64,000 nucleotides of DNA, taken from the NCBI GenBank assembly GCA_002726205.1, contig PBSL01000013.1, positions 8,096 to 72,095 of the forward strand, written 5' to 3'. Positions 18,434 through 27,197 of this stretch are shown piece after piece. The notes beneath the pieces are model-generated. The model was not told the origin of the DNA and made no database searches. It saw only the letters and a program-made list of their open reading frames with translations. How positions within the stretch are numbered: position 1 is the first letter of the stretch; every line of letters starts with the position of its first letter. The stretch is from Planctomycetaceae bacterium (lineage in GTDB: Bacteria > Planctomycetota > Planctomycetia > Planctomycetales > Planctomycetaceae). The position numbers were made by a program, and so were the translations under genes.

Positions 18434-19627
18434 ATGTGGCCACGAAAACGACTCGACATCACCTGGATCGACCTGGCGGCAGGCCAATGGGCGTGTGGCT
18501 TTTCCTGGAACCGCCAACGCCTGGCAAGCCGGCTTGAAACGGCCTGGATTTCCCCAGAAACCGGGCTCGCAACCCTGTCGGTTCGCAGTGGCTTGCACCT
18601 GTTGCTGATGAACGCCGACTGGCCTGCGGGCAGCGAAATCCTGATGTCGGCGATGACCATCCCGGACATGGCACGCATCGTTCGCCAGCATGGCTATGTT
18701 GCGGTCCCGGTGGAACTCGATCTCGAAACAGCTGCTCCGACAGTCGCGTCGCTCGAACAGGCGACAACGACCCGCACACGCGCGATGATTATTGCCCATC
18801 TCTTCGGCACGCGCATCCCGATGCAAGAGATCCTCGAGTTCGCGGATCGCAATGAGCTCGACGTCATCGAGGACTGCGCGCAGGCCTATGTCGGACCCGA
18901 GTGGACAGGAACAGCAGGCGCCCTTGCCTCGTTGTTCAGCTTCGGAACGATCAAGACAGCAACCGCGATCGGCGGTGGCCTGCTCACTCTCGGCAAGAAA
19001 GACCTGAGGCGTCAGCTCGCAGAGTCCCAGGCCACCTGGCCGGTGCAACGACGCGCAGTCTACACGCGACGTATTGCCAGATCGTTCGTCTTGAAATGGC
19101 TATCACAACGCAGTGCATTCGCAATGTTCAGACTGGCCTGCCGCATCTTCGGACAAGACTATGACACGATCCTGAATCGCTCGGTGCGTGGTTTTCCCGG
19201 CGATGACCTCGTTGCCCAGATAGAACACACTCCCTCGACACCGTTACTGGCCTTGATGCTGCGACGGTTAGAGCAGTTTCGGTGTGGGCGGCTGCAACGC
19301 CGAATCGAAGTGGGCCAGCGACTGCTCGCCGCCTGCGGCGAGAGCGTCGAGATCCTTGGGCATCGCGGCGCTCAGAATTCGTTCTGGGTCGTCCCGGTCC
19401 TGGCCAGCGACCCGCCGGCGTTAATCGAAACACTTCGGCACGCGGGTTTCGACGCGACACGTGGAGCCAGCATGGAAATTGTCGCCGCGCTGCCGGACCG
19501 TGAAGACACCGCCCCGAGAATTCGCGAAGCCTTCGATCGGATCGTCTATCTGCCGTTGTATCCGGACATGCCCGATCGTGAAATTGATCGGCTCGGCACC
19601 ATCGTTCGCGGCAGTGGCACCGCGTAA
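18434..19627 (+). CDS. DegT/DnrJ/EryC1-type PLP aminotransferase
   Basis: 397 residues from the ATG at 18434; the frame is open back to 18215 but that part overlaps the divergent PQQ gene start and has no family similarity. Fold-type I PLP features: 'M-I-I-A-H-L-F-G' near residue 122, 'V-I-E-D-C-A-Q-A-Y' near 145-153 (the Asp that contacts the PLP ring nitrogen, then Gln) and 'F-S-F-G-T-I-K-T-A-T-A-I-G-G-G' near 168-182, where K174 should form the Schiff base. The family transaminates nucleotide keto-sugars or acts in amino-sugar and antibiotic pathways. No sugar-nucleotide genes are adjacent and the gene stands alone between minus-strand units, so its substrate is unknown. Confidence 0.82.
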   Translation: MWPRKRLDITWIDLAAGQWACGFSWNRQRLASRLETAWISPETGLATLSVRSGLHLLLMNADWPAGSEILMSAMTIPDMARIVRQHGYVAVPVELDLETAAPTVASLEQATTTRTRAMIIAHLFGTRIPMQEILEFADRNELDVIEDCAQAYVGPEWTGTAGALASLFSFGTIKTATAIGGGLLTLGKKDLRRQLAESQATWPVQRRAVYTRRIARSFVLKWLSQRSAFAMFRLACRIFGQDYDTILNRSVRGFPGDDLVAQIEHTPSTPLLALMLRRLEQFRCGRLQRRIEVGQRLLAACGESVEILGHRGAQNSFWVVPVLASDPPALIETLRHAGFDATRGASMEIVAALPDREDTAPRIREAFDRIVYLPLYPDMPDREIDRLGTIVRGSGTA

Positions 19628-19650
19628 CTGGCCGGACGCCTCGCCTGGCG

Positions 19651-21306
19651 TCACTTCTTCTTCTTCTTCTGGGCGGCCGGCTTCAAGAACAGCCACAAGT
19701 GCTCGGTACGATCAGGCAGCCGATCAATCGCGGCCGTTGCAACGGTCACGGCGTCCTTGACTCCGTCCACCCGTCCGACGATCCGCAACACACCGCTGCC
19801 ACGGGCCGGGGCATCCGGCTTTCGGCTCAACACCAGCGCCACGGCTTTGGCGGTGGCCCCTTTCGGTTCGGAAATGACGGGCTTGGCGATCACCCCGGCA
19901 GGCAATTCGACGGCCTCGAATCGCACCGGCTTATTGAATCCGCCGGACCGCGTCACGGTGAGTTTGATCGAAAGGGGTTTATCGGCCACTTCCCAACGGT
20001 CCTTTTCTACCGTCGCCGAGACTGTCGCGACGACCGGTTCGATCGTCAGGCGGTAGCTGTAACGCGGACCCCCGTGATCAAACAGATCGCGGACTTCGGC
20101 GAGAAACTTGCCTTTCGCAGGAGCCGTCCACGTGATGGATTCGTCAATTGTGCTCGCCGAGCGGGTGTCGGTTTCTGCCAGCTTCTTTCCTTTGCCATCG
20201 CTGATGCGAATGACCGGGTCCAGGGGAAATCCGAGCTGCCTGGATTCGACAGAGATTCGCAACGCCTGGCCTTTTTTTGCCTTAAAGGAAAACACGTCCC
20301 GATCCCTGGCGGCACCGATTCTCCCGGAAATCGTCACGGGCAGCGAAACGATCTGGGGTTTCTTGCGACCGTTGGGTTCGCTTTCCACCTGACTGGAGTG
20401 CGTTACCCGCTTCAGGGAAATCGTGTTCGACCAGCCTGCATGAAAATACTGGTCCGAGACCCCCTGGGTCTTGCCGTCAACCGTCCACGTCTGCTGTGAC
20501 TTCTCGAGGTTCCAGCCAATCACCTGCAGGGCGCGCGGCGCCTTGCCGGTAAAGGCCGAGGGGATCGTGAAATCAACATAAGGAGCCGTGGTGATCGTCA
20601 GCCGGTAGACAAACTCGGGCCCTCCGGCCAGTTGGATCGAGGAGTTCGTCTTCGACGGAAAAGCAAACACGCGAACGTAGTAGTCGCCGTCCCTGCGGGC
20701 CGTCCAGGCAATAAACGGGTCCAGTCCGAGCGAATCGTCGTCCTGTGCGAGGACGAATCCGCGAGCGGAAACCACCTGGATCAATCCATCCATCGGCGAG
20801 CCCAGCGCGGTATTGGCCGTCATCGAAGCGACGAGTGTCTGGCCCTTTCTGAGCGAAACACGGTAGCTGTCGACATCCCGGGATTTGGCCAGGACCCCGT
20901 TGACCACGCATTGACGCGACTTCAGGATCTGAGCCTCGGCGGAACTGTTGTTGGGCTCCTTCTCGGCGATCTCCTCGATCGCTGAAACCACAAACGCCAG
21001 CGGACTACTGGCGGCACCTTCGTTGGCAAGCCGGATCCAATGGCGCCCGGGGGGTACATCTGCCTTGACTTCGACCTTGATCCGATCGTTCTTCTTGCCG
21101 AAGGTGACGACCAGCCCCGGATGGCTTGTCCATGCCCGTCGGGAATCCTTGCCGTTGACACTGCCCCTGAGCAGCACCTCCACCGTCGATCCTCGCCTGG
21201 CACCACTGGGGATCAGGTGCAAGACAGCCGCTTCGTCGGCCGCCATCACCGACCGCGGCGACAGCAGCAGCAGCAGGGTCAGCAGCGACACAGCACGTGC
21301 GATCAC
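19651..21306 (-). CDS. Secreted PPC-domain protein (pre-peptidase C-terminal type)
   Basis: 551 residues with a signal peptide of about 22 residues (L-L-T-L-L-L-L-L-S-P-R-S-V-M-A-A). The start overlaps the stop of the DUF1501 gene by 4 bp. After an IPT/Ig-like opening ('P-S-G-A-R-R-G-S-T-V-E-V'), two PPC-like beta domains are visible, each with 'E-x-E-P-N' and 'D-x-D-x-Y/F-x-F/V' patterns: 'E-K-E-P-N-N-S-S-A-E-A' near 115 with 'D-V-D-S-Y-R-V' near 143, and 'E-S-E-P-N-G-R' with 'D-R-D-V-F-S-F-K-A' near 330. The protein ends with a run of five lysines. This third gene of the DUF1549/1553-DUF1501-PPC trio is common in Planctomycetes; function is unknown, presumably extracytoplasmic and structural. 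Confidence 0.8.
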   Translation of the reverse strand: MIARAVSLLTLLLLLSPRSVMAADEAAVLHLIPSGARRGSTVEVLLRGSVNGKDSRRAWTSHPGLVVTFGKKNDRIKVEVKADVPPGRHWIRLANEGAASSPLAFVVSAIEEIAEKEPNNSSAEAQILKSRQCVVNGVLAKSRDVDSYRVSLRKGQTLVASMTANTALGSPMDGLIQVVSARGFVLAQDDDSLGLDPFIAWTARRDGDYYVRVFAFPSKTNSSIQLAGGPEFVYRLTITTAPYVDFTIPSAFTGKAPRALQVIGWNLEKSQQTWTVDGKTQGVSDQYFHAGWSNTISLKRVTHSSQVESEPNGRKKPQIVSLPVTISGRIGAARDRDVFSFKAKKGQALRISVESRQLGFPLDPVIRISDGKGKKLAETDTRSASTIDESITWTAPAKGKFLAEVRDLFDHGGPRYSYRLTIEPVVATVSATVEKDRWEVADKPLSIKLTVTRSGGFNKPVRFEAVELPAGVIAKPVISEPKGATAKAVALVLSRKPDAPARGSGVLRIVGRVDGVKDAVTVATAAIDRLPDRTEHLWLFLKPAAQKKKKK

Positions 21307-22637
21307 GCCAGCAGTTCTCGAATCGGAGTGGGGTCACTGACCAGCCCTGCCGGACGGCCCGTTGGCGTGTAAAGCACCGTGGCGGGGTCAATTCCGAGCT
21401 TGGTGTACACGGTGGAGGCGAAGTTCTCCGGAGAGAGCACTCGTTCGACGGCTGAATAACCGGCACGGTCGGTGGCGCCGACGATTGTCCCGCCAGGAGT
21501 CCGGGCACCGGCCATCATCACCGACATGGCGTTTGACCAGTGATCCCGTCCGCCCCTGCTGTTGACCTTCGGCGTCCGTCCGAATTCACCCAGGACCAAC
21601 ACGAGCGTGGAATCGAGCATGCCCCGTTGCTTGAGGTCTTCAAGCAGAGTGGCCAGTGTTTGATCCCACGCGGGCAGCCGTTTTCGCAGCGTCGGAAAAA
21701 TGGTGCCGTGATTATCCCAGCCGCCCTCGTAGAGAGTGACGAACGGGACACCGGCCTGGACCAGTCGCCTCGCCAGCAACGCGCGCTGGCCGAAAGAGTT
21801 ACGGCCATACGCGTTGCGAACTTTCGGCGACTCGGAATGAATGTCGAAGGCCTTCTGTGCCTTCGGGGAGGTGACGAGGTTGTAGCCCTGGCGGTAATAG
21901 TCATCGAGGCCAACGACCGGATCACCAGCCGCCTCTTCCTTGATCCGTTTCATCCGGTCGACCAGTCCTCGCAATTCCCGTCGGTTACCGAATCGCAGTT
22001 CGGCCAAGCCCTTGGGTAAAGCGACGTCGCGTACGCGAAAGCTCTCGGAATTGGGGTTATCGGGGACGATGAACGGGGCGTACTTGGCGCCCAGGAAGTT
22101 CGGCCCGCCCGATCGTGACATCCGTGGGATCGAGAAATACAACGGCAGCCCGCGGCTTTCACCGCGGTCATGAGCTGTCACCGAACCCAGGCTTGGGTGA
22201 AAGCTCACGAAAGCCCCGCAGCCCACCGGAATCCGAGGCGGCGCACCGGTCATCATGTAGTGATTTCCGGCGCCGTGGTTGCCCTGGCTATGACGAATCG
22301 AACGGACCACGGCAAGCTCTCCTGCCGCCGCCGAAAGCCGCTTGAGGTGTTCAGAGAACTGCACCCCGGCGATCGCAGTCGAGATCGGCTGAAATTCCCC
22401 ACGGATCTCCTTGGGCGCATTGGGCTTCGGATCAAAAGTCTCGTAATGGGTCGGTCCACCATCGAGCCACACCAGAATGCAACTGCGTTTGCGTGCGTTG
22501 TCGTCGGCCGCCTCGGCACGCTGCTGCAGCAGGCCGGAGAATCCTGCGGTCGACAGTGCCCCGAGCCCCAGTTGCAGACAATTTCGACGGGTGAGGCCGT
22601 CGCAGTACTTTCCGGTGACGTTGTTCATCTGGCTCAT
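21303..22637 (-). CDS. DUF1501 family protein
   Basis: 444 residues, the usual length. The N-terminus 'L-T-R-R-N-C-L-Q-L-G-L-G-A-L-S' is a twin-arginine (Tat) export signal. Family marks include 'C-I-L-V-W-L-D-G-G-P-T-H-Y-E-T-F-D-P-K-P' (about 53-72), 'G-N-H-G-A-G-N-H-Y-M-M-T-G' (about 120), 'T-L-Y-E-G-G-W-D-N-H' and 'G-E-F-G-R-T-P-K-V-N'. These metal-ligand-like D and H residues place it in the alkaline-phosphatase/sulfatase-like superfamily, although no reaction has been firmly assigned to the family. It lies 33 bp after the DUF1549/1553 gene and overlaps the PPC gene by 4 bp. Confidence 0.93.
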   Translation of the reverse strand: MSQMNNVTGKYCDGLTRRNCLQLGLGALSTAGFSGLLQQRAEAADDNARKRSCILVWLDGGPTHYETFDPKPNAPKEIRGEFQPISTAIAGVQFSEHLKRLSAAAGELAVVRSIRHSQGNHGAGNHYMMTGAPPRIPVGCGAFVSFHPSLGSVTAHDRGESRGLPLYFSIPRMSRSGGPNFLGAKYAPFIVPDNPNSESFRVRDVALPKGLAELRFGNRRELRGLVDRMKRIKEEAAGDPVVGLDDYYRQGYNLVTSPKAQKAFDIHSESPKVRNAYGRNSFGQRALLARRLVQAGVPFVTLYEGGWDNHGTIFPTLRKRLPAWDQTLATLLEDLKQRGMLDSTLVLVLGEFGRTPKVNSRGGRDHWSNAMSVMMAGARTPGGTIVGATDRAGYSAVERVLSPENFASTVYTKLGIDPATVLYTPTGRPAGLVSDPTPIRELLA

Positions 22638-22670
22638 CGCAAGATCCCGCCTTGTGTGATGACTGGTGGT

Positions 22671-24884
22671 TCAATCCTTGAACACGAACTCGGGAGTATT
22701 AATCAACGCCCACAACAAATCTTCGGTCGCCTGGCGACGCGTCGTCCCCTTTTTATTGAAGACTCCCTGCCCGATGATTCGTTCCTCGCTATCAGGCCTT
22801 CTCGAGTATACCGCAAGGTAGAGTTCCTCGACAATCTCTGCCGAGCCACGTTTGCTGCCGGCCAATCGGGCCGCCCAACCGCTGTCGGCGGCAACCTTGC
22901 GGTGAAGGTTCTCGGAGTTCATCAGATGAAGCGACTGCACCACGGTCGTGTCGCCGGTGCGTTCGCAGGGGGGGTCCTGGTTCGGATCAGGCCGCCCGAA
23001 GGCATCCAGGAACAGGGAGCCAATCCGCGTTGTCCAGAGTTCCTTCGCGCGTGAACCCGGGGGCATCGCGGCGAAGGATTCAGGGACGCCGGTGATGTCA
23101 CTGATCGCATCCAGCATCACTTCGGCGCGCAGTCGCTGACGGTAGTGACGTGAATAATTGCGGGTGTCCTGCGCGTTGCGAGGGCCCGGCAACGAACTCA
23201 GCGCGTAGACGTGCGACGCGGTGACTCTGCGGATCAGTGCCTTGATGTCGAAGTCAGAATTCTGGAAATCCGAGGCGAGCGCCTCAAGAAGTTCGGGATT
23301 GCTGGCCGGATTGGTCGCCCGCAGGTCGTCGACCGGTTCGACAAGGCCGCGACCCATCAGGTCGGCCCAGACCCGGTTGACCATCACCTTCGCAAAAAAG
23401 GGATTCGACTTGGAGGTGATCCACCTGCTCAGCGCCTCGCGGGGATCAGTCTCAGCGTCGATCACAGGCGCCTGACCAAACAAAGGACGAGGCGGCATCA
23501 CCTTGCCGGTGCGAGGATGCGTGACACTTCCGCCCTCGACACTGAAGAAGATCTCCTCGGAACCGGAGATCGGCGGTGAGAGACCGGTGCCCTTGCGGCC
23601 GACACGGGCGAAATATGCCGCGAAGCTGTAGAAGTCGTCCTGGGCCCAGATCTCGAAGGGGTGGTGATGGCACCGGGCACATTCCAGGCGGATGCCCAGG
23701 AAGAGCTGGGTGATGATCGTCGTCCGTTCCGCGGGGCTGCGACGATCGCGGTACAGGGTCACCGCGCCGTTGCGGTAGGTGCTGCCCCGGGCTGCCACCA
23801 GCTCACGAACGAACTGGTCATAGGGCATATTCTGTCGGAAGGCTCGCCGCACCCACGCGTCGTAATTCAAAACCGCCTTGATCCCGACCCGGTAAGGGTT
23901 TGGGCGAAGCAGATCGGCCCACTTGTTCGACCAGTGCTCGGCGTACTCTGGTTCGGCCAGCAACGCGTCGACCAGTAATGTCCGCCGGTCGGCTCGCGTG
24001 TCTTCGAGAAACGTCCTGGCTTCCTGTGGTGTGGGCACACGACCAATGATGTCGACATAGACCCGTCGCAGATATTTTTCGTCAGAACATCCACTGGATG
24101 GCGTGATTTGCAGCCGCTGCAACTTCTTCCAGACCAGGTCGTCGATAAAATTCTTGCGTGGCAGGGCCTTGTAGGTCGCGGCCGACACCTTGCCTGGCAG
24201 CGGGATCGTGGGTCGAAACACGGCAATCGCGCCCATGTAGCGAGCCATGATCGCGGCTTCGCCACAGACACCCTGGCCACGGACGATTCCGTGTTCATTG
24301 ACCGATGCAATCCCGGATTCGTTGGACTGGAACTGTGTATACCTGGTGACATCGCGTTGACTGTTGTCGGAGTAGTGGGCGGTGACACGCATCTGCTGAA
24401 TTCCCCGCGGGTCGAGAATCTGTCGCTGGGGCACGACACTGATCCGGGCCAGTCGCGGTGCGTCGGGCAAACGCCGCGGCATGCCCCGGACGACCCAGCC
24501 CAGCAGCATTCGGTACTCGGGGCCCTCCTTGAGGATTCGCTTCCCGCCACCGTGAGGGTTCTCGCCGGTGGGCTTGGTCAACAGGAGACTGCGGGTCGGC
24601 TCGAGTGAAAACACTCGCCGACCGCGCCCCTCTTTTGTCAGTGCGTCGTAATCAAAATCAGGATCAAACCCCAGCAACGACAACTTGAAGCCATTTTGTC
24701 CGGCCTGTTTTCCATGGCAGGGACCGGCGTTGCAGCCAAAACGTGTAAAGATCGGCAGGATGTCTCTTTCAAAATCAACCGGCGCGTCCGCGGCAAAACT
24801 CGCAGGGCACGTGAAACCCAATCCGATCGCCGACAGCACAATCGCCATCATGCTGTTTCTGCGTATCGCGAGCTTCTCACTCAT
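22671..24884 (-). CDS. DUF1549/DUF1553 planctomycete surface protein with Ig-like domain
   Basis: 737 residues from the ATG at 24884, which gives a clear signal peptide (I-V-L-S-A-I-G-L-G-F-T-C-P-A-S-F-A); the frame could start 16 codons earlier at 24932. Domain order: a c-type-cytochrome-like motif 'C-N-A-G-P-C-H-G' near residue 50, a Big2 bacterial Ig-like domain about 165-230, the DUF1549 region about 250-450 containing 'E-C-A-R-C-H-H-H-P-F-E', and DUF1553 about 500-735 ('F-A-K-V-M-V-N-R-V-W-A-D-L-M-G-R-G'). The CxxCH motifs suggest covalent heme or metal binding. It heads the trio with DUF1501 and PPC genes. Its role is unproven; related proteins are extremely abundant in Planctomycetes. 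Confidence 0.93.
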   Translation of the reverse strand: MSEKLAIRRNSMMAIVLSAIGLGFTCPASFAADAPVDFERDILPIFTRFGCNAGPCHGKQAGQNGFKLSLLGFDPDFDYDALTKEGRGRRVFSLEPTRSLLLTKPTGENPHGGGKRILKEGPEYRMLLGWVVRGMPRRLPDAPRLARISVVPQRQILDPRGIQQMRVTAHYSDNSQRDVTRYTQFQSNESGIASVNEHGIVRGQGVCGEAAIMARYMGAIAVFRPTIPLPGKVSAATYKALPRKNFIDDLVWKKLQRLQITPSSGCSDEKYLRRVYVDIIGRVPTPQEARTFLEDTRADRRTLLVDALLAEPEYAEHWSNKWADLLRPNPYRVGIKAVLNYDAWVRRAFRQNMPYDQFVRELVAARGSTYRNGAVTLYRDRRSPAERTTIITQLFLGIRLECARCHHHPFEIWAQDDFYSFAAYFARVGRKGTGLSPPISGSEEIFFSVEGGSVTHPRTGKVMPPRPLFGQAPVIDAETDPREALSRWITSKSNPFFAKVMVNRVWADLMGRGLVEPVDDLRATNPASNPELLEALASDFQNSDFDIKALIRRVTASHVYALSSLPGPRNAQDTRNYSRHYRQRLRAEVMLDAISDITGVPESFAAMPPGSRAKELWTTRIGSLFLDAFGRPDPNQDPPCERTGDTTVVQSLHLMNSENLHRKVAADSGWAARLAGSKRGSAEIVEELYLAVYSRRPDSEERIIGQGVFNKKGTTRRQATEDLLWALINTPEFVFKD

Positions 24885-24993
24885 CAATCGCCGCCACCAG
24901 GAGTCCAGGTCTCGCGTGTATCGCCTCGTCATCGCTCTGGCTCACAACAACCGCCAAGCAGAGTATACGTCACGTCCCAGCGTGAAACCAAGA

Positions 24994-25779
24994 TCAGCTG
25001 TCCCGACTCGTCAGACGGTCATCCCCGGAAAAATACCGGAGCCAGACCATTCTGACGCCCAGGGGGAACACTCCCAGCAGGATCAACGCCGCCATCAACG
25101 GACCGCTGACGATGCCTTCGATTGAGCCATCCAGTGCCGCTTTCAATGACGGCAACCGGGATCCGGCAAACACATACAGGCAGGTGCCCGGAAACATGCC
25201 GATCTGGCTGACCCAAAAAAACGTCGAAGCGCGAATCGATGAAACACTCATCACCAGGTTGACGAGTACAAATGGCGCCTGGGGCATCATCCGCAGCGAG
25301 AACAGGTAGAAGGCCCCGTGGTTGCGAAAGGACTCGAGAATCCCAGAACCACGGTCCCCCAGTCGGCGGACAACGATTTCACGAAAAAGGTAACGACCCA
25401 GCAGCATCGCCAGGGTCGCGCCGACAGTCGAGCCTAAGCTGACAACCGCCAGGGCCGGCCAGAAGCCGAGAAAGCGGCCCAGCGCCAGGGAGAGCAGGGT
25501 TGCAACGGGAATTGAAAACGCCGAGAGGAACACGTACGCCAGGAAGGCCACCAATAGCACGATCGCCGGTTGATTTTCCCAGCCTGCATCCAGTCGCGAC
25601 TCCTGGTCGAGCACCCAGGCAACGGTCTCACTCTCGCGATTCCACCAGATCCCCCAGCCGACAATCGCCGCGACGAAGACCAGCAGCAGGCAACGACCCC
25701 TTCGCCGTCGCTCCACGACCTCTTGCACGGCAGTCTCGGGCACCGGTTCGCTCGTACTGCTACCGTCCCGCCCGCACAT
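24994..25779 (-). CDS. VTT-domain (TVP38/TMEM64, DedA-like) membrane protein
   Basis: 261 residues from the ATG at 25779, which overlaps the stop of the upstream PQQ gene by 20 bp; the frame extends further into that gene without similarity. Membrane segments lie at about 27-45, 70-105, 110-135, 185-210 and 225-245. The VTT core is visible: 'S-I-P-V-A-T-L-L-S-L-A-L-G-R-F-L-G-F', 'G-S-T-V-G-A-T-L-A-M-L-L-G-R-Y-L' and 'M-M-P-Q-A-P-F-V-L-V-N' with 'G-M-F-P-G-T-C-L-Y-V-F-A-G'. These correspond to the F/Y-x-x-x-R and G-x-x-x-V/I-P-G motifs of the family. Related DedA/TMEM64 proteins move or flip lipids such as undecaprenyl phosphate or phosphatidylethanolamine. Confidence 0.87.
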   Translation of the reverse strand: MCGRDGSSTSEPVPETAVQEVVERRRRGRCLLLVFVAAIVGWGIWWNRESETVAWVLDQESRLDAGWENQPAIVLLVAFLAYVFLSAFSIPVATLLSLALGRFLGFWPALAVVSLGSTVGATLAMLLGRYLFREIVVRRLGDRGSGILESFRNHGAFYLFSLRMMPQAPFVLVNLVMSVSSIRASTFFWVSQIGMFPGTCLYVFAGSRLPSLKAALDGSIEGIVSGPLMAALILLGVFPLGVRMVWLRYFSGDDRLTSRDS

Positions 25780-27016
25780 CGTAGATGTGCAGGGCGTCGT
25801 TCTCGCGGAGGTACAGATGACCATTGGCCAACGCCGGATGTGACCAACTGTCGTTCCCGGCACCGGGCAATCGGAAGGAACCCTTCAGGCGATATCCTTC
25901 GACAGAAGCCTCGATCAACGCGATCACCCCGTTGGAATACCTCATGTAGAGATTGCCATCGGCATAGATGATTGCTGCCGAGCCCGCTCCCGGGCCACGC
26001 CTTTTCCAGAGCACCTCGCCAGTTTCGATCTCAATGCACGTCGGAAGCCCATTGTTGCTCCCGTGTCCACCGAAGATGTGGCCATCGACGAACACAAAAC
26101 CACCGTGGTGATTCTGAAACTCGCGTCCGCGGAGGTGATACTGTTCCTTGACCAGCACCCCGCCCTGCCCGTCTCCGGAAAGTTTCAGCAGCGCCGACCC
26201 GCAGTTGTAACCATTGGAAGCGAAGACGTGCGAGCCGAAGATGACCGGTGTGGGAATATTGGCCTGCGGGATGGCAATCTTGTTGTATCCCCACTGAAAC
26301 TTGCCATCAGCGGCCCGCACGCCGATCACTCCACGACCAATGAACTGGACATAGATCGGCACACTGCCGACAGTCACCGCCACCGGAGAGGAAAAGCCCG
26401 CACCCGCTCTTCCGCGTGGCCCGAAGGCCTTCACGGGGCAACTCCAGACAGTCTCGCCTGATGCCTTCACGAGCTTGACCATCGTGTGTTCGGCGCTTCC
26501 GGGTGTGCCGATGACGTACTTCCCGTCGATCAAGGGCGACTCGGCAAATCCACGCCCGTTCTGAAGTTGCCCACCGAATTCCGCGGAGAAGCTCCGAGTC
26601 CAGACGACTTTTCCGTCAGCGACTTTCAGGCAAAACAGATTACCGTCAGGATCCAATGCGTAGACACGATCGCCGTCGACAGTCGGTGTCGAAAGAGCCT
26701 TGCGTCCAGTCTGGCCGATCCGGGTTTTCCAGAGCAGCGCGCCATCCTTTTCTGCGTAGGCTCGCGCGTAGACAATCGCCTTGTCCTTACCGATGGTAAA
26801 AATCCGTCCATCGGCCACCACCACGCTGGCATAGCCCGCGCCGATCCCCACGACGCTTCGCACATGCCTGGGGCCGTCTGCCGGCCAGCGTGCCAACAAA
26901 CCGGTCTCCGACGAAATGCCGTTTCTCCCGGGGCCTCTCCATTGCGGCCAGTCCGCCGATTCGCCGATGCTGCCAGCAATGGCCACGGCCAGTACGACTC
27001 CGCTGACGATCCGCAT
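25760..27016 (-). CDS. Secreted PQQ-like beta-propeller protein
   Basis: 418 residues with a short signal peptide (M-R-I-V-S-G-V-V-L-A-V-A-I-A-G-S-I-G) followed by 'W-P-Q-W-R-G-P-G-R-N-G-I-S', the diagnostic planctomycete opening. Seven or so propeller blades follow, with 'G-R-I-F-T-I-G', 'V-D-G-D-R-V-Y-A-L-D-P-D-G-N-L-F-C-L' and a His/Gly-rich loop 'H-H-G-G-F-V-F-V-D-G-H-I-F-G-G-H-G' near 310-326. It is the first gene of a two-gene unit with the VTT membrane protein. The divergent LRR gene starts 180 bp upstream, so that interval holds both promoters. No catalytic assignment can be made. Confidence 0.87.
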   Translation of the reverse strand: MRIVSGVVLAVAIAGSIGESADWPQWRGPGRNGISSETGLLARWPADGPRHVRSVVGIGAGYASVVVADGRIFTIGKDKAIVYARAYAEKDGALLWKTRIGQTGRKALSTPTVDGDRVYALDPDGNLFCLKVADGKVVWTRSFSAEFGGQLQNGRGFAESPLIDGKYVIGTPGSAEHTMVKLVKASGETVWSCPVKAFGPRGRAGAGFSSPVAVTVGSVPIYVQFIGRGVIGVRAADGKFQWGYNKIAIPQANIPTPVIFGSHVFASNGYNCGSALLKLSGDGQGGVLVKEQYHLRGREFQNHHGGFVFVDGHIFGGHGSNNGLPTCIEIETGEVLWKRRGPGAGSAAIIYADGNLYMRYSNGVIALIEASVEGYRLKGSFRLPGAGNDSWSHPALANGHLYLRENDALHIYDVRAGR

Positions 27017-27197
27017 CTGTGAAGCACTCCCGATTCGTAATACTGTCGGATGGCACGTCAGTATACGGAGGAGATCCCCGTCGTCTCAACCAACGTAGGC
27101 CAACGACCTCAAAGGCCGCATCCCGAAGACTTGCCCTGCGTGGCAACCATGAACATGCTGTGTCAGTTCCTCGTCGTCCCTCCATCGAGACACCCGG

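Noticed and set aside
18252-18443. 64-codon extension ahead of the 870-residue PQQ protein
   Set aside because: The signal peptide begins at the Met at 18251. The extension contains no export signal and would overlap the start of the divergent aminotransferase gene.
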